Assembly: GCF_023721715.1 (NCBI RefSeq)
Contig: NZ_JAMDLG010000001.1
Location: 1,181,889 to 1,245,888, forward strand
Length of the DNA: 64,000 bases
From: Parasegetibacter sp. NRK P23
GTDB taxonomy: Bacteria > Bacteroidota > Bacteroidia > Chitinophagales > Chitinophagaceae
Reading direction: 5' to 3'
Shown here: positions 25,720 through 34,420 of the stretch, in pieces
Position numbering within the stretch: position 1 is the first letter of the stretch
Layout: each line of letters starts with the position of its first letter
Program-made: the position numbers and the translations under genes
Notes under the pieces: generated by a model
The model's database searches: none
Seen by the model: the letters and a program-made list of their open reading frames with translations, nothing else
What the model was told of the DNA's origin: nothing

Positions 25720-28101
25720 ATGCACAATGTATCCCCTTCATCCTTTCATGAGACCGAAACCAATGAAAAGCGTTTCCGGGCACTTATTGAACACAATGAA
25801 GGGATCATCGCATTAATTGACGCGGAATTGAATTATGTTTTCAGAAGCAGTTCCACCAACAGGATATCGGGATGGAACACGGAAACATTTCAGCAGTTGC
25901 CCGTGCACCTGTTGCACCCGGATGACCAGGAAAACGGGAAGCAATGCATTGCGGCCGCGCTTCAGCAACCCAACATCCCCATTCCTTATGCTTTCAGGTT
26001 TCAACATGCTCATGGTCATTACATCTGGCTGGAAGGCACCATTACCAATAAACTTGACGATCCTGATATAAAGGGCCTTGTATTGAACCTGCGTGATACG
26101 ACGCTTCAGAGAGCGGCGGAACAGAAAATCAATAAACTGAACCGCCTTTACCGCTTCATCAGCCAGATCAACCAGATGATCGTGAAGGTAAAAGATGAGG
26201 ATACGCTTTTCCGCGAAGCCTGCCGCATTGCGGTGGAGATCGGCATGTTCCGTTTGGCATGGATCGGGAAGGTGGATACCGCACGCAAGCGCGTGATCCC
26301 GGTTGTGCATGAGGGTGAGGGCGGAAAGTTCCTGGACCGTATCAACATTACTTTACAGGAAGGGGCCCCATCAGGGAATGGTCCTACCGGAAAGGCGCTC
26401 CGCACGAATGAAACCGTTTACTGCAACGATATTGAAACGGCTCCTGAAATGGCGCCCTGGCGGGAAGCTGCGCTGGAACACCATTTCAAGTCGTCCATCA
26501 GTGTGCCGATCCGCAAATTCGGAGAGGTGACCGGCTCTTTTGTAGCTTACGCCGATACCAAAGATTTTTTCGACGCCGAAGAAATCGCGTTGCTCGAAGA
26601 AAGTACCGGCGATATATCCTTCGCGCTGGAACAATTGGAGAAGGACCGGCAACGCCGCGCAGCGGAACGCCACCTCGCTGAAAGTGAAAAAAGATACCAG
26701 ACCCTTGCCGAAGTAGCGCCCGTGGGCATTTTCCATACCGATCCGGATGGACAAACCACTTATGTGAACCCGCGCTGGTCGGAAATTTCGGGGCTTCCCC
26801 GCGAAAAAGCCCTGGGTGCAGGCTGGCTCACGGCCGTACATCCTGATGACCGGGAGCAACTGAAAAAAGAATGGCACGCCGCCGCCAAAACTTCTATCTT
26901 CTCCGTATCGGAATACCGTTTCCTCCGTCCCGATGGTTCCATAGCCTGGGTACTCGGGCAGGCCATTCCGGAAAAAGGAGCGGATAATAAGACCATCGGC
27001 TATGTGGGTACCATCACCGATATCACGGAGCGGAGAAAGGCCGAGGAAGCGGTGGTTAAAACACGGGATGAGATGGTGAAAGAACGGTACCTCTCCGACT
27101 CCATCATCAACAGTTTGCCCGGCGTTTTTTACCTCTACGATACCACCGGGAAATTCCTGCGCTGGAACCGGAACTTCGAACTGGTAACGGGCTATTCTTC
27201 CGAAGAAATGAAACGCATCCATCCGCTGGATCTTTTTGATGAAGACCAGAAAGCCTTGCTGGCCGAAAAGATAACAGGCACTTTTGAAAAAGGAGAAGAA
27301 AGTGTGCAGGCTGAATTCATGCTGAAATCGGGTGCGAAAATCCCCTATTACTTCACCGGTAAAACCGTGGAATATGAAGGACAAACCTGCCTGATGGGCG
27401 TGGGCATTGATTTCTCCGAAAAAGTAAAAGCGCAGGAGCAGGTGCGGGAAACCACCGCCCGGCTCCGGCAACTGACCGCCCACCTCCAGGGCATCCGCGA
27501 AGAGGAGCGGAAAAGAATAGGCCGCGAAATACACGATGAACTGGGCCAGCAACTGACCGCCATTAAAATGGATATCGCCTGGATCGATAAAAAAACGCCA
27601 CCCGAAAATGCCGATATCAAAAGAAAGATCCGCAACATGATCGAACTGCTCGACACCAGCAACCGCTCCATCCGCCGGATACTGAGCGAACTGCGGCCGG
27701 GCATACTCGATAACCGCGACCTGCTGGAGGCCATGGAATGGCTGGGCATCCAGTTCACCGCGAACACCGGGATAACCGTACAGGTGCATTGCAAAGAAAC
27801 TCACCTTGAACTGCCGGAAAATATTTCCACCTCCCTGTTCCGGGTGTACCAGGAAGCCCTTACCAACATCATGCGGTATGCCGCCGCTACCGAAGTGAAC
27901 ACCTCCTTCCAACGGAACGGCAACACCATTGTACTCACCATTTCAGATAACGGGAAAGGCTTTGATCCCGATGTTGTTCAACATAACCAGTCGTTCGGTA
28001 TCATGGGCATGAGAGAAAGAATATTGTCGCTGAACGGCAGTTTCACCCTGAGGTCCGCACCGGGTGAGGGCACCCATATTCACATTCAAGTTCCCCTTTA
28101 A
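25720..28101 (+). CDS. Multi-PAS/GAF sensor histidine kinase (HisKA_3 type)
   Basis: 793 aa, soluble. Domains in order: PAS about residues 8-125, GAF about 140-310 (PTGKALRTNETVYCNDIET), PAS about 322-445, PAS about 455-570, HisKA_3 dimerisation about 585-655 with phospho-acceptor His in GREIHDELGQQLTAIK, and HATPase about 690-790 with N-box YQEALTNIMRYA and DNGKGFDP. The ATG at 25720 is preceded by a TTATCTTTA box. The NarL-type regulator gene begins nine bases after the stop codon, so the two are a cognate pair. The lack of membrane segments suggests it senses an internal signal such as redox state, light or a small ligand. Confidence 0.95.
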   Translation: MHNVSPSSFHETETNEKRFRALIEHNEGIIALIDAELNYVFRSSSTNRISGWNTETFQQLPVHLLHPDDQENGKQCIAAALQQPNIPIPYAFRFQHAHGHYIWLEGTITNKLDDPDIKGLVLNLRDTTLQRAAEQKINKLNRLYRFISQINQMIVKVKDEDTLFREACRIAVEIGMFRLAWIGKVDTARKRVIPVVHEGEGGKFLDRINITLQEGAPSGNGPTGKALRTNETVYCNDIETAPEMAPWREAALEHHFKSSISVPIRKFGEVTGSFVAYADTKDFFDAEEIALLEESTGDISFALEQLEKDRQRRAAERHLAESEKRYQTLAEVAPVGIFHTDPDGQTTYVNPRWSEISGLPREKALGAGWLTAVHPDDREQLKKEWHAAAKTSIFSVSEYRFLRPDGSIAWVLGQAIPEKGADNKTIGYVGTITDITERRKAEEAVVKTRDEMVKERYLSDSIINSLPGVFYLYDTTGKFLRWNRNFELVTGYSSEEMKRIHPLDLFDEDQKALLAEKITGTFEKGEESVQAEFMLKSGAKIPYYFTGKTVEYEGQTCLMGVGIDFSEKVKAQEQVRETTARLRQLTAHLQGIREEERKRIGREIHDELGQQLTAIKMDIAWIDKKTPPENADIKRKIRNMIELLDTSNRSIRRILSELRPGILDNRDLLEAMEWLGIQFTANTGITVQVHCKETHLELPENISTSLFRVYQEALTNIMRYAAATEVNTSFQRNGNTIVLTISDNGKGFDPDVVQHNQSFGIMGMRERILSLNGSFTLRSAPGEGTHIHIQVPL

Positions 28102-28110
28102 TCCCTTTAG

Positions 28111-28743
28111 ATGCAAAGAATACTACTCGCCGACGACCACAGCTTCATCCGACTCGGGCTCATCCAACTGCTCCAGGATGAATATCCTTCCGCCGAAATA
28201 AAAGAGGTGGCCGACGGCAACGCCCTCATCAAAGAAGTGATGAACGAAGAATGGGACCTGGTAATCTCCGACCTGGACATGCCCGGAAAAACCGGCCTTG
28301 AGGCTTTGGAACAAATTAAATTGCTGAAACCTGAACTTCCGGTGCTGATCCTGAGCATCTTCCCGGAAGACCTTTACGCCGTGCGCGTATTAAAAGCCGG
28401 CGCCGCCGGTTATATGAACAAAAACGCCGCTCCCGAAGAACTGATTACCGCAGTGCAACGCATCAAACTCGGCAGAAAATACATCACACCTGAGATTGCC
28501 GAAAAACTGCTGGAAACGCCAGCTTCTGAAAAAAAGCCCCACGAACTGCTCTCCAACCGGGAGTTCGAAATCTTCAAAATGCTGGCTTCCGGCAAAACCA
28601 CCAGCCAGATCGCCGAAGCGCTTTCCCTGGCGCCCACCACAGTGAGTACACACAGAAGCCGGGTGATGGAGAAACTTAGCCTTTCAACGAATGCTGAATT
28701 AACGAGGTACGCGATAACGCATCATTTGATTTCAGATGTATGA
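28111..28743 (+). CDS. NarL/FixJ-family response regulator
   Basis: 210 aa. The receiver domain (about residues 1-120) has intact acid pocket LLADDHSF, phospho-acceptor Asp in LVISDLDMPG and a Lys in GYMNKNAAPEE. The LuxR-type helix-turn-helix lies about 143-205 (LLSNREFEIFKMLASGKTTS, then SLAPTTVSTHRSRVMEKL). It follows the multi-PAS kinase by nine bases and is probably its partner. Confidence 0.95.
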   Translation: MQRILLADDHSFIRLGLIQLLQDEYPSAEIKEVADGNALIKEVMNEEWDLVISDLDMPGKTGLEALEQIKLLKPELPVLILSIFPEDLYAVRVLKAGAAGYMNKNAAPEELITAVQRIKLGRKYITPEIAEKLLETPASEKKPHELLSNREFEIFKMLASGKTTSQIAEALSLAPTTVSTHRSRVMEKLSLSTNAELTRYAITHHLISDV

Positions 28744-28858
28744 GCATTTGTAGTACATCTACTACCCCCTCTCTCCACCCTTTTCTAACCCAATAAGGCT
28801 CCTTCCTCTATTTTCCAACCGTTTATTTCGTCGGTTCTTTGCACCAGAATTTAAACGG

Positions 28859-29242
28859 ATGAAGGTACTGATCATAGATAGTTCAAAAGAGATTATTCAG
28901 CGACTGGAAGAGATGCTGCTGGAAACCGGCGCCCCCTTTAAGGTAAAAAGCGCCCTTTCCTACCGGGAAGGCATGGAGCTTTTTCACCTTCACCCGCCAC
29001 GGATCATTCTGCTGGGGATGGGCATGGACGCGAATGCCGCGATTGGTTTCCTGGAAGAGGTACGCCAACATTCCCTAAAGGTCAACACCATGGTATTGTT
29101 CATCAGCCTGCCCGAATATGTGAAGGAAAAATGCAGTTTACTGGGCGTCACCCATTTCATTGATAAATACCGCGATTTCGAAGTATTGCCGGACCTGATC
29201 AGGGAGATCATGACCAGACAGCTGTCGGAATCGCTTCAATAA
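28859..29242 (+). CDS. Degenerate stand-alone receiver domain
   Basis: 127 aa, the size of a single receiver domain. The fold pattern is kept (MKVLIIDSS at strand 1, RIILLGMGM at strand 3, TMVLFIS at strand 4, THFIDKYRDF with the conserved Lys at strand 5). The acid pocket has only one acidic residue (IIDSS), and the phospho-acceptor Asp at the end of strand 3 is replaced by Gly in LLGMGMD. It is therefore unlikely to be phosphorylated in the usual way. The next gene, 14 bases on, is a membrane histidine kinase. It may act as a binding partner or regulator of that kinase. Confidence 0.85.
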   Translation: MKVLIIDSSKEIIQRLEEMLLETGAPFKVKSALSYREGMELFHLHPPRIILLGMGMDANAAIGFLEEVRQHSLKVNTMVLFISLPEYVKEKCSLLGVTHFIDKYRDFEVLPDLIREIMTRQLSESLQ

Positions 29243-29256
29243 AACCAACCATCATC

Positions 29257-30294
29257 ATGCGCAGGCCATTAAAGAATACCAACAGCTGGGATTGTAAAAA
29301 AGCCATCGTATGGTTCACCATCAGCTTTTTCGCGATTCTGTACGGAGCATATTTCACCCGATCTGTTCAGCACGTTCTCCGGAACGAAGGCTCCATGCAC
29401 AACGCGGCCATTGTGATGTCCCTGCTGCTTGTCGTAATCACCTTCCTACTTTTCATCAGAAGCAAAGGCGGAACTGAAGAAATACTGAAAAACCAACATA
29501 CACCTTCTTTCGACGACGAAAGTCCTGTTTACCCCTACCGTGCTACCGAAGCCGTTCCATCATCCCATGAAAACCAAACCAATCCGTACCCATCTTTTTC
29601 CCTTCCCGCCAATGCCTGCAACGATCCGGCAACGCACTCCGACGACGCCATAGCGCAGGAAGAACACAAAATGATCCGCGCCGTAATTGAAGCGATTGAA
29701 AAAGAGCGCCGCTCCATCGGACAGGAATTGCACGACCACATCAACCAGATCCTGGCCACCGCGTTGCTCACCATCGATATGGCACGTGATCCCATACAGG
29801 GCGACGCATTCCTCAGGGCCACCAAAGAACATATCCACCTGGCCATCGATGAAATCCGTAAGTTATCGCACAAAATGGCCCCGGCCATCCTGGACGACAG
29901 TACTTTGCAACAACTTTTCGAGGACCTGCTCCAAAGCGTAAACCCAACAGGCACCCTGGAAACACAACTCGAATTTGATGAATGCATCAACAGCCGTACC
30001 TCCGAAGACATACAGGTGAACCTGTACCGCATTCTCCAGGAACAGCTGAAAAACATCCTGAAATACGCCGGAGCCAGCCGGATAGAAGTATCCGTTTCGC
30101 TGAAAGAAGACCGGGTGCAGATGCGTACAGTGGACAACGGAAAAGGTTTTCACCCGTCCGCGGTAAAATCGGGCATAGGGCTGAGTAATATGCGGAAACG
30201 GGCCATTTCATTCGGCGGTACCATCAACATTAATTCCGCTCCCGGAAAAGGTTGTGAAATCATTGTGGAAATTCCCTGCACAGAAAAACTATAA
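29257..30294 (+). CDS. Membrane-bound sensor histidine kinase (HisKA_3 type)
   Basis: 345 aa. Two membrane segments flank a short loop (about residues 17-34, IVWFTISFFAILYGAYF; and about 49-67, AAIVMSLLLVVITFLLFI). A linker of about 75 residues follows, then HisKA_3 (about 135-200, phospho-His in IGQELHDHINQILAT) and HATPase (about 245-340, YRILQEQLKNILKYAGAS, DNGKGFHP, GIGLSNMRKRA). There is almost no extracellular sensor, so it probably senses membrane state or works through a partner such as the degenerate receiver gene just upstream. Confidence 0.94.
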   Translation: MRRPLKNTNSWDCKKAIVWFTISFFAILYGAYFTRSVQHVLRNEGSMHNAAIVMSLLLVVITFLLFIRSKGGTEEILKNQHTPSFDDESPVYPYRATEAVPSSHENQTNPYPSFSLPANACNDPATHSDDAIAQEEHKMIRAVIEAIEKERRSIGQELHDHINQILATALLTIDMARDPIQGDAFLRATKEHIHLAIDEIRKLSHKMAPAILDDSTLQQLFEDLLQSVNPTGTLETQLEFDECINSRTSEDIQVNLYRILQEQLKNILKYAGASRIEVSVSLKEDRVQMRTVDNGKGFHPSAVKSGIGLSNMRKRAISFGGTININSAPGKGCEIIVEIPCTEKL

Positions 30295-30332
30295 TGGCGA
30301 TTTTCTGTTTAAATTAGCAAACAACCTGCTGT

Positions 30333-31580
30333 ATGCGCGCTGTTCTGCTCTACCTTACCTGCCTGTTTATTTCTTCACTTCATGTGACAGGGCAGGATAT
30401 TACCGATACGCTTTTTTACGACGCGCGCTGGAGTATTTGTGAACGCCCCGCTGCTACTTATTACCGGATCGGCACCATGCGTATTGATAGTCTCGCCCGT
30501 TACATCGGCCCGGCACAGGATTTCTATATGAACGGAACCCCTGAAATGAAAGCTACCTACAGCCCGCTTGGCGATCTTCACGGAGAGATCACCTTCTATT
30601 TCCCCAACGGCAATGTGAAAATACACGGCTGGTTCAACAACGGTACCATGACGGGTAAATGGTCGTACTTCAACGAAGACGGCACCTTGCGCGCGGCATT
30701 CAACTGCGCCGATGAAAGAACCTTCACCCCGCTGTTTCTCCGCAACAAAAAAGGGAAAGTACTGCTCGAAAACGGCAATGGAAAATTCAGAATCCGCACC
30801 AGCGACTACGACGATATTATTTATCCCACCGATTTTTCCTGGGAAGGTGAAGTACGGAACGGCCTGAAAGAAGGGACCTGGAAATATACCGCCTTATTTA
30901 CAGTGTTCGGCCCGCAGCGGAGCACCCAGTTCCGGAAAACCGTGGTTTCTGAAAACTATGTACACGATAAATTCATGCGGGCATTAGGCAATCCGGAAGA
31001 CAATGTTCGCGAAAGAAAAGTACTGAACCGCCCCTTCAAATATTTTACACTCTATCCCGAAAAATTCGAGGCGCTGGAGCGGCTTCATTCAGACTTTATC
31101 TTCGCACGCACCCGGGATGGCCGCTACCAATTGCGTTCCTTCCTGGTGGCCCGCCGCCCGCCAGTGATAGATGAAGCGCCTGTTAGTCCAGATCAGAATT
31201 TCGCCCTGCTGATCCGTGTACTTGGCAATGCGATGACGAAGAAAGAAGAACTCCGTTACTACAGGCACCGTCCGCCGGGGAGGAATTTTTCTGGTTTCTC
31301 CTATGAACTCCTGCAACTCTACGCCACCCCAAAGAACATCCCCCGTTATGACGCGAAGATCAAATTCACGATCATGCCCAACCGAACCATCGGGAACATC
31401 GAAATCATCGGGAAAATAGATGAGCAACTGAAAGGTATCATCACGTATTACCTTTCCAGGATACGCAACCTTCATTATACCGGTAATCCTTTGGATGATG
31501 ATATCGTGCTGAACCTGAAAACCAGCTTTCAGAGTACGAATGCTTTCTACAGGGGAAGCATTGTGCTGAACCGGTTGTAG
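30333..31580 (+). CDS. Secreted YwqK/MORN-like repeat protein
   Basis: 415 aa with a signal peptide (MRAVLLYLTCLFISSLHVTG). The first half has MORN-like units in the style of YwqK proteins: GDLHGEITFYFPNGNVKIHG, WFNNGTMTGKWSYFNEDGTL and WEGEVRNGLKEGTWKYT. The C-terminal about 90 residues (AKIKFTIMPNRTIGNIEIIG, then KTSFQSTNAF) look like a TonB-C-like domain seen in many Bacteroidota secreted proteins. Despite the usual database label, there is no evidence that it is an antitoxin. It follows the histidine kinase gene after 38 bases. Function unknown. Confidence 0.75.
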   Translation: MRAVLLYLTCLFISSLHVTGQDITDTLFYDARWSICERPAATYYRIGTMRIDSLARYIGPAQDFYMNGTPEMKATYSPLGDLHGEITFYFPNGNVKIHGWFNNGTMTGKWSYFNEDGTLRAAFNCADERTFTPLFLRNKKGKVLLENGNGKFRIRTSDYDDIIYPTDFSWEGEVRNGLKEGTWKYTALFTVFGPQRSTQFRKTVVSENYVHDKFMRALGNPEDNVRERKVLNRPFKYFTLYPEKFEALERLHSDFIFARTRDGRYQLRSFLVARRPPVIDEAPVSPDQNFALLIRVLGNAMTKKEELRYYRHRPPGRNFSGFSYELLQLYATPKNIPRYDAKIKFTIMPNRTIGNIEIIGKIDEQLKGIITYYLSRIRNLHYTGNPLDDDIVLNLKTSFQSTNAFYRGSIVLNRL

Positions 31581-31848
31581 CCGCGATTTTCACAGATCGC
31601 ATACTTTCCTATCCGGAACATTTCATTCAAACTTCGCAAAGCATCTTTACGCAAAATCGCCCATCCATCTAAAAGAAGGAGAAAAAAGTACAACTCAAAG
31701 GGATATATATCCATTTACAGCGGCCGCTATTTGGAGGAACTTTGCTTCGTCAAACAGGAAAATCAATCCCATACAGCAACGGGAACGGTTTTTTCAGTTG
31801 ATGATCCACCATTCCGTTTAAATATTATACACCTTAAAGTACAAAGCA

Positions 31849-32670
31849 ATGAACAAGTTCACAGTAAAAGACGGCACAGAAATTTATTTCAAAGACTTCG
31901 GCACCGGGCAACCCATATTTTTCCACCACGGATGGCCCTTATCTTCCGATGACTGGGACGCGCAAATCATGTTCTTCCTCGACAAAGGCTTCAGGGTGAT
32001 CGCCCACGACAGGCGCGGGCATGGAAGGTCCACACAAACCGCTACCGGTAACGATATGGATACCTACGCCGCCGATGTAGCCGAACTCACGGCTTTCCTG
32101 GACCTGAAAGACGCCATCCACATCGGCCACTCCACTGGCGGAGGCGAGGCCATCCGTTACGCCGCGAAATACGGCCGTGACCGCATATCGAAAGTAGTGC
32201 TCATCAGCGCCATCACCCCCTACATGATTAAGGATGAAAACAATCCAGATGGCGTACCCCTGGCCGTTTTCGATGATATCCGCCACAATACGCTCACCAA
32301 CAGGCAACAATTCTACCACGACATCACCTTCCCCTTCTATGGTTACAACCGGGAAGGCGCGGACATCAAAAAAGGTATCCAGGACAACTGGTGGCGCCAG
32401 GGCATGATGGGTGGCATCAAGGCCCATTACGATTGCATCAGAGTATTCTCAGAAACCGATTTTACCGAAGACCTGAAAAGTGTGGATGTACCGGTACTGG
32501 TGCTGCACGGCGATGACGACCAAATCGTGCCGTATGCTACCACCGCGGTAAAAGCGAATGAATTGCTGAAGAACGGCAAACTGATTATTTACCCTGGGTT
32601 CTCGCATGGCATGCCCACTACAGAAGCGGCTACTATTAATAAAGATATACTGGCATTTATTCAGGGATAG
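31849..32670 (+). CDS. Alpha/beta hydrolase, non-haem chloroperoxidase-like
   Basis: 273 aa, without a signal peptide. The catalytic nucleophile elbow is GHSTGGGEAIRY (Ser about residue 98), the oxyanion region is FFHHGWPLSSDDWD (about 24-37), and the acid and His are in VLHGDDDQIVPY (about 221-232) and GFSHGMPTT (about 248-256). These match the aryl-esterase/cofactor-free haloperoxidase group. The physiological substrate is unknown. A strong terminator follows. Confidence 0.92.
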   Translation: MNKFTVKDGTEIYFKDFGTGQPIFFHHGWPLSSDDWDAQIMFFLDKGFRVIAHDRRGHGRSTQTATGNDMDTYAADVAELTAFLDLKDAIHIGHSTGGGEAIRYAAKYGRDRISKVVLISAITPYMIKDENNPDGVPLAVFDDIRHNTLTNRQQFYHDITFPFYGYNREGADIKKGIQDNWWRQGMMGGIKAHYDCIRVFSETDFTEDLKSVDVPVLVLHGDDDQIVPYATTAVKANELLKNGKLIIYPGFSHGMPTTEAATINKDILAFIQG

Positions 32671-32706
32671 GATGTAGTTATATACGGCGGGCATGAGGAA
32701 ACGAGG

Positions 32707-32735
32707 GCCGTCTCTTAGGTGAGACGGCTTTTTTG
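32707..32735 (+). terminator. Rho-independent terminator after the alpha/beta hydrolase
   Basis: GCCGTCTC-TTAGGT-GAGACGGC gives a perfect eight-base-pair stem followed by TTTTTT. It marks the end of the plus-strand unit and the left edge of the AT-rich accessory segment. Confidence 0.92.
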
Positions 32736-32795
32736 TGAGTCCGCTAGTTAGGTGTATTTATACAATGTGCGATTTGTTATCTTCATCGTAACCCA

Positions 32796-33752
32796 TTATA
32801 AATTCAGCTTCGCAGCTTTTTCTTTTATCAAAAGTCTGTATTGATCTTTCAGTTCCTCCGGAAGAAAACTTATCGCTATAAACTGCATCCATTGCTCAAT
32901 GCTGGTAGAAAATTTTTGATACAGGTTTTCTATTGCTTTATCGTCGATGATTTTAAATGAGGATAAGACTGTATCGAAATCTTTCCGCCCTAATTTTCTT
33001 TTTTTGCCATTAAGATTCAATGCCAGTTCTTCGGCATCACCTTTTACAATCAGCGCAGAAGCAACCATATCATACGCGGGTGCCAAAACATAGCCTGTTT
33101 GCGGGTCTTTGATCAAAGAAAAATTCTTCAAATGCATATCAGCATTTCCGGTTAAAAAAGAAAAGATAACCTGTTGGAAAAAGTTGATCAGATCTAATCC
33201 GGGATTTTCGGAATACTTTAGAATAGCTTTTGCTATTTGTTCATACGACCCTTTGTATTTGTCTTCTGTCAGCCGCTCTGTTAACTGGCACATATCTTCC
33301 ATGTGCAACTTTTTTTTCTTCACTCTGTCAATTCGTTTTGTAATGTAGGCAAGGCTTCCATTTTGCAGCCTGATAAGAGTGTGGGGCACTGTAGCAATAC
33401 CTGACAGCTCCGCTAAGTGCATCGTCAGGTCTTCAACTTCCGGCAAGTGCGGGTATTGTTTTGTAGCAGGTTTCAATATATAGCCACCCCATAGGCCAAC
33501 GATGGTGAACCGCCCGGGGGTTTTGGTTTCAGTATCCCCTTTGGGCGATTTTTCAATATCAAGCGAAAGTTTGGGCTGCACGCCGGTAACCGCTATCTGG
33601 CTTTTGATCACTTCCCCGCCTAATTCAAGCATCTGTTCTTCAGTGTAGGGCAACACAGGGGGCTGTGGTTTCCCAAACATCTTACGACTACAGGCAGGAT
33701 GGAAGTCTATCTGACCGGGCTCCAGTGCTTTATAGCAATATAAACAACGCAT
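32796..33752 (-). CDS. hipT: HipA-like kinase lacking the N-terminal subdomain (HipT-like toxin)
   Basis: 318 aa. It is a HipA-family Ser/Thr kinase without the first N-terminal subdomain, which is encoded by the gene upstream. A CxxC plus His/Cys knuckle opens the protein (MRCLYCYK, FHPACSRKMFG). The Gly-rich loop is IAVTGVQPKLSL (about residues 53-64), the ATP Lys region is GGYILKPATKQYP, and the catalytic and metal motifs GNADMHLKNFSL (about 201-212) and LAPAYDMVA (about 222-230) are intact. The start overlaps the HipS-like stop by one base (33752). In E. coli O127 HipBST, HipT phosphorylates TrpS; the target here is unknown. The Gly-rich loop has A-V-T where HipT has the autophosphorylated S-I-S. 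Confidence 0.88.
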   Translation of the reverse strand: MRCLYCYKALEPGQIDFHPACSRKMFGKPQPPVLPYTEEQMLELGGEVIKSQIAVTGVQPKLSLDIEKSPKGDTETKTPGRFTIVGLWGGYILKPATKQYPHLPEVEDLTMHLAELSGIATVPHTLIRLQNGSLAYITKRIDRVKKKKLHMEDMCQLTERLTEDKYKGSYEQIAKAILKYSENPGLDLINFFQQVIFSFLTGNADMHLKNFSLIKDPQTGYVLAPAYDMVASALIVKGDAEELALNLNGKKRKLGRKDFDTVLSSFKIIDDKAIENLYQKFSTSIEQWMQFIAISFLPEELKDQYRLLIKEKAAKLNL

Positions 33753-34084
33753 TATCCTTCTGTGTTTTGTGCTTCAACTATACTCACCGCTCCAATGCAA
33801 TCGCGGCAACAGGCCAGTAGCAATCCCATTCTGTCCCGCTGATTCAGTTTCCAGTTTTTTTCCGCTACCTCCAGGAGCCAACCCTCCGGTATCAGTCCAT
33901 CAAAGAAGGGAAACATTACTGAACTAACATACCCTTTTTCTGACAGTGGAAGCGTTAGACTTACCGCTTCTGCGCCGGGAATTTGTAAATAACTCCGGTC
34001 ATAAATAAAGTGATATCCATTATCAGTTTCAGATAGGTATCCTGCCAGTTTATCCTGCATAAAAACATTAGCTTTCCTCATCAA
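33752..34084 (-). CDS. hipS: HipS-like protein (free HipA N-terminal subdomain)
   Basis: 110 aa. It matches the Couple_hipA subdomain that forms the N-terminus of ordinary HipA: KANVFMQDKLAGYLSE, YFIYD-like FIYDRSYL, SLTLPLSEKGY, FPFFDGLIPEGW and MGLLLACCRDCIGAVSIVE. Encoded on its own between a HipB-like and a HipT-like gene, it corresponds to HipS, which is the antitoxin in the studied HipBST systems. Its start lies inside the hipB-like gene (17-base overlap), and its stop overlaps the kinase start, so the three genes are tightly coupled. Confidence 0.88.
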   Translation of the reverse strand: MMRKANVFMQDKLAGYLSETDNGYHFIYDRSYLQIPGAEAVSLTLPLSEKGYVSSVMFPFFDGLIPEGWLLEVAEKNWKLNQRDRMGLLLACCRDCIGAVSIVEAQNTEG

Positions 34085-34301
34085 TCAAAGTTTGGCGGTT
34101 TATGGGCACAGGGTTTAACTCATGTCCAAATAACTTAAGCACCTGATTTACTTTATCCATTCGTAATGATGTTTTTCCTTGCTCCAGTTCTCTAATAAAA
34201 CGAAGGCCGACACCGGCTTTTTCCGCAAGTTCAGGTTGTGTAAGTCGTGCCTGTTTTCGTTTGTCCTTTAAAAATTCAGGCAATCTTTTAGTGAGGTTCA
34301 T
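34068..34301 (-). CDS. hipB: HipB-like XRE-family regulator
   Basis: 77 aa, one helix-turn-helix of the Cro/C1 type (about residues 10-68): RKQARLTQPELAEKAGVGLR, FIRELEQGKTSLRMDKVNQV. The C-terminal tail NPVPINRQTLIDEES is short. In HipBST and HipBA systems this protein binds operators in its own promoter. Three matching palindromes lie upstream; the first starts three bases from the start codon. It is the first gene of the hipBST operon. Confidence 0.9.
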   Translation of the reverse strand: MNLTKRLPEFLKDKRKQARLTQPELAEKAGVGLRFIRELEQGKTSLRMDKVNQVLKLFGHELNPVPINRQTLIDEES

Positions 34302-34303
34302 TT

Positions 34304-34321
34304 TATACCCTTTGAGGTATA
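34304..34321. promoter_or_regulatory. hipB operator-like palindrome 1
   Basis: TATACCCTTTGAGGTATA, the copy nearest the hipB start codon; arms TATACC and GGTATA with six bases between. It starts exactly 40 bases before copy 2. Confidence 0.8.
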
Positions 34322-34343
34322 AAATTAGCTTATTAATTTTAAT

Positions 34344-34361
34344 TATACCTTATAGGGTATA
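34344..34361. promoter_or_regulatory. hipB operator-like palindrome 2
   Basis: TATACCTTATAGGGTATA, the same arms and spacing as copies 1 and 3. It begins 40 bases after copy 1 and 40 before copy 3, close to four helical turns each. Confidence 0.8.
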
Positions 34362-34383
34362 AATTATGAGAATTTATAGATAA

Positions 34384-34401
34384 TATACCCTAAAGGGTAT
34401 A
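34384..34401. promoter_or_regulatory. hipB operator-like palindrome 3
   Basis: TATACCCTAAAGGGTATA, a perfect palindrome and the most symmetric copy. It lies just before the start of the broken TlpA-like gene, so that gene's former promoter may have been replaced by this arrangement. Confidence 0.8.
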
Positions 34402-34420
34402 AAAAAATAGAAAATAGGGG

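Noticed and set aside
26371-27912. Long open frame (513 codons) on the minus strand across the multi-PAS kinase gene
   Set aside because: It lies wholly opposite a clear kinase, has a composition full of Phe/His/Gly typical of antisense frames, and shows no domain.
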